Assembly (NCBI GenBank): GCA_965205525.1
Contig: OZ242171.1
Span: 930,001 to 994,000 of the forward strand
Direction of reading: 5' to 3'
From: G965205525 sp965205525
Lineage (GTDB): Bacteria; Pseudomonadota; Gammaproteobacteria; JABABF01
DNA length: 64,000 bases
Position numbers and translations under genes: made by a program. Shown here piece after piece: positions 61,834 to 64,000 of the stretch. The notes below the pieces were generated by a model. That model had not been told where the DNA came from. It made no database searches and saw only the letters and a program-made list of their open reading frames with translations. Numbering within the stretch: position 1 is the first letter of the stretch; the number at the start of each line of letters is the position of its first letter.

Positions 61834-64000
61834 GTTTGCGGTTCTTCTTCCGGGTCCGGATCTCCTGAGTCTTCGGCAAGGCCCTCCTGTTCGCCCTCTA
61901 TGCGGGCCAGGCCCACCAGCTTGCGTCCCTCCCGCAGTTTGATCAGCCGCACGCCGCGGGCGGTGCGGCCGTACAGAGAAGTCCTATCCGCCTCGGTTCG
62001 CAACAGGGTGCCGCCATCGTCCACCAGCATGATCCCGTCCCCCGGGGCCACCTGCACCACGCCCACCATTTGGCTTCCCTCCCCCACCAGCTTGATGGCG
62101 ATTACGCCCTGTCCGCCGCGCCCCTTGACCGAAAAATCTTCAGCCCGCATACGCTTGCCGTGGCCGCTGTCCCCGGCACAGACAATCATGGCATCCGGGC
62201 GCGGCACGATCAGCCCGGCAACCCGCTGGCCTTTCTTCAGGCGCATGCCCCGCACGCCCCGGGAGACGCGTCCCGTCTTGCGCACCTTCGATTCATGAAA
62301 GCGAATGCACCGGCCATCGGTGCTAAACAGCATGACATCGGCATTGCCGTCGGTTATTTCCACACCCACCAAGTGATCCCCTTCATCCAATCTCACCGCG
62401 ATCACGCCGGATTTAAGAGGTCTGGAGAAGCGGCTAAGGGGGGTTTTCTTGATCGTGCCTTTAGCGGTGGCCATCAGTGCATAGCGATCTTCCCCATATC
62501 CCCGAAGGGGCAGAACAGCGGTTACCTTCTCCCCTTCCTTCATGTTCAGCAGATTCACCAGAGGCCGCCCCAAGGTGCCCTTGCCCGACATCGGGATGCG
62601 GTACACCTTGAGCCAGTACACTTGTCCCAAGTTGCTAAAGCACAGCAGGGTGTCGTGGCTTCTGGCGACTATCAGTTGGCGGATAAAGTCCTCCCCCTTG
62701 ATGCGCACCGCCCTGGCCCCGGTGCCGCCCCGATTTTGGGAGCGGAAGATATCCGGGGACTGGGCGATCGCGTAGCCACTGTGGGTCAGGACCACAAAGC
62801 GCTCTTCATCGGGAATGAGATCTTCATCTTCCAGGTCCTGGGCGGCCTCCCTTATCTCGGAGCGGCGCTCGTCCTCGTAGTGCTGGAGTATCTGCAAAAG
62901 CTCCTCCCGGAGCACTTCCTGCAGGCGTCCAGGATTAGAAAGAATATCAAGATAGCCCTCTATTTCATTGACTTTCAAATCATATTCTTCCTTTATTTTG
63001 TCCTGTTCTAAGCCGGTGAGGCGATTCAGGCGCAGCTCCAATATGGCCTTGGCCTGGGCTGGAGAGAGCCGGTATTTGGCATCCTCTCCCTCCCCGTGAA
63101 GGCCGAATTCCGCCTCCAGATCCTCGGGGCGGCTGCTGTTGGCATCCGCCTTTTGCAGGAGGTCGAGCAGTGCATCCCCCAAGCGCCAGCTCCGGGCTAT
63201 CAGCGCCTCCCGGGCCTCTTCGGGAGAGGCGGCGGAGCGGATCAGAGCGACTATTTCGTCAATGCAGGCAGAGGCCACCGAAAGCCCCTCAAGGATGTGG
63301 GCCCGCTCCCGGGCGCGGCGCAGCAAAAACAGGCTGCGCCGGGTGATCACTTCCCTGCGGTGTCCGAGGAAGGCATCCAAAAGCTCCTTCAGGTTGAGAG
63401 TGCGGGGCCGCCCCCCCTCTAAGGCCACCATATTGATGCCAAAAACATTCTGCAAAGGGGTGTGGGCATACAGGTTATTCAGCACCACATCTCCCTGGTG
63501 GCCCTTCCCCAGCTCCACTACTACGCGGATGCCGTCCCGGTCGGATTCGTCCCGCAGCGCTTTGATACCCTCTAGTTTTTTATCCTTCACCAGCTCGGCA
63601 ATGCGCTCTACCAGGCGGGCCTTGTTTACTTGGAAAGGCAGCTCGGTAATGATGATGGTCTCCCGCTCGCTGTCCTCGTCCCGCAGAATTTCCGCCCGCC
63701 CCCGGACATAGATCCGTCCTCGTCCGGTGCGATAGGCCTGAATGATGCCGGCCCGGCCATTGATGATGCCCCCGGTGGGAAAGTCCGGTCCCGGCAGATA
63801 CTCCAGCAGACCATCCACGTCTAGATCGGGCTTGTCTAAGAGCGCCAGGCAGGCGGCGATGACTTCTTTGATGTTGTGGGGTGGAATATTGGTGGCCATG
63901 CCCACGGCGATGCCGGAGGAGCCATTCACCAGGAGATTGGGCACCCGGGTCGGCAGCACGTCCGGAATGAACTCGGTGCCGTCGTAATTGGGGCTGAAAT
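61830..64000 (-). CDS. gyrA: DNA gyrase subunit A (5' end beyond window)
   Basis: Continues past the right edge: the frame is open through 64000 and reads [20 protein letters not shown], equivalent to about residue 155 onward of E. coli GyrA. The active-site tyrosine and quinolone region are therefore outside the window. The C-terminal six-bladed propeller is present, with [12 protein letters not shown] in the place of the GyrA box (canonical QRRGGKG) and an acidic tail ([11 protein letters not shown]). Normal gyrA-serC linkage. Confidence 0.95.
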   Translation of the reverse strand, partial: FSPNYDGTEFIPDVLPTRVPNLLVNGSSGIAVGMATNIPPHNIKEVIAACLALLDKPDLDVDGLLEYLPGPDFPTGGIINGRAGIIQAYRTGRGRIYVRGRAEILRDEDSERETIIITELPFQVNKARLVERIAELVKDKKLEGIKALRDESDRDGIRVVVELGKGHQGDVVLNNLYAHTPLQNVFGINMVALEGGRPRTLNLKELLDAFLGHRREVITRRSLFLLRRARERAHILEGLSVASACIDEIVALIRSAASPEEAREALIARSWRLGDALLDLLQKADANSSRPEDLEAEFGLHGEGEDAKYRLSPAQAKAILELRLNRLTGLEQDKIKEEYDLKVNEIEGYLDILSNPGRLQEVLREELLQILQHYEDERRSEIREAAQDLEDEDLIPDEERFVVLTHSGYAIAQSPDIFRSQNRGGTGARAVRIKGEDFIRQLIVARSHDTLLCFSNLGQVYWLKVYRIPMSGKGTLGRPLVNLLNMKEGEKVTAVLPLRGYGEDRYALMATAKGTIKKTPLSRFSRPLKSGVIAVRLDEGDHLVGVEITDGNADVMLFSTDGRCIRFHESKVRKTGRVSRGVRGMRLKKGQRVAGLIVPRPDAMIVCAGDSGHGKRMRAEDFSVKGRGGQGVIAIKLVGEGSQMVGVVQVAPGDGIMLVDDGGTLLRTEADRTSLYGRTARGVRLIKLREGRKLVGLARIEGEQEGLAEDSGDPDPEEEPQT

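Noticed and set aside
62070..63011. Long frame opposite gyrA, and similar long frames opposite hsdR, the thiolase and chsH2-like genes
   Set aside because: Antisense shadows of well-conserved genes in GC-rich DNA.
1..64000. CRISPR array
   Set aside because: No regularly spaced direct repeats with unique spacers were seen; all repeats found are tandem duplications or short intergenic palindromes.

Overview
The window is a high-GC chromosomal segment of a gammaproteobacterium. The placement rests on gene order: gyrA-serC-pheA-hisC-tyrA-aroA-cmk-rpsA-ihfB in one run as in Pseudomonas and relatives, dnaQ-rnhA divergent from gloB, a Pro(TGG)-Arg(TCT)-His(GTG) tRNA cluster, and NhaB, Prc and MltD family members. 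No species can be named from the sequence alone.

Layout. 1-11385 is housekeeping: the end of glutathione reductase, tail-specific protease, NudC, NhaB, dnaQ/rnhA, gloB, a UDP-sugar dehydrogenase, Dps and the murein hydrolase MltD. 11386 to about 29090 is an AT-rich accessory island rich in defence genes. Its left part is a tight three-gene operon made of a DUF4338 (DruA-type) protein, a NurA-like nuclease and a HerA-like ATPase. After a GC-richer spacer comes a type I restriction-modification operon on the minus strand (hsdR, hsdS, an RloC-like zinc-hook ATPase, hsdM). It is preceded by a TIR/SEFIR protein and a paralogue of it that lacks the TIR domain; each of these two genes is followed by a decayed hsdM fragment. 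The island ends with a patatin-like phospholipase bracketed by two copies of the 3' end of an acyl-CoA ligase gene.

29087-33286 is a translationally coupled four-gene acyl-CoA operon that resembles the ChsH2/ChsH1/Ltp2 retro-aldol module for steroid side chains. It is followed by a redoxin, a DsbD/ScsB-type reductase and tRNA-Ser. 37410-42683 carries a cupin protein, a GH84 glycosidase, gcvT, holB and tmk; 42878-53845 carries mltG and the fatty-acid cluster (fabF, acpP, fabG, fabD, plsX, rpmF, yceD), rluC and ihfB. The normally adjacent fabG and acpP are separated by a seven-bladed propeller gene, three tRNAs and a metallo-hydrolase. 53858-64000 is rpsA, cmk and the aromatic/serine biosynthesis operon ending in gyrA, which is cut by the window edge. 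Most junctions from gyrA to aroA/cmk are 1- or 4-base stop/start overlaps, so translation is probably coupled.

A recurring theme is small tandem duplication of gene ends: nudC (113 bp), the cupin gene (about 100 bp, three copies), the mltG/tmk junction (193 bp, giving a chimeric mini-ORF), an in-frame 102-bp repeat in the TIR gene, and the ligase 3' end around the patatin gene. The most promising candidates for undescribed biology are the DruA-NurA-HerA cassette and the TIR / TIR-less paralogue pair attached to the type I locus.
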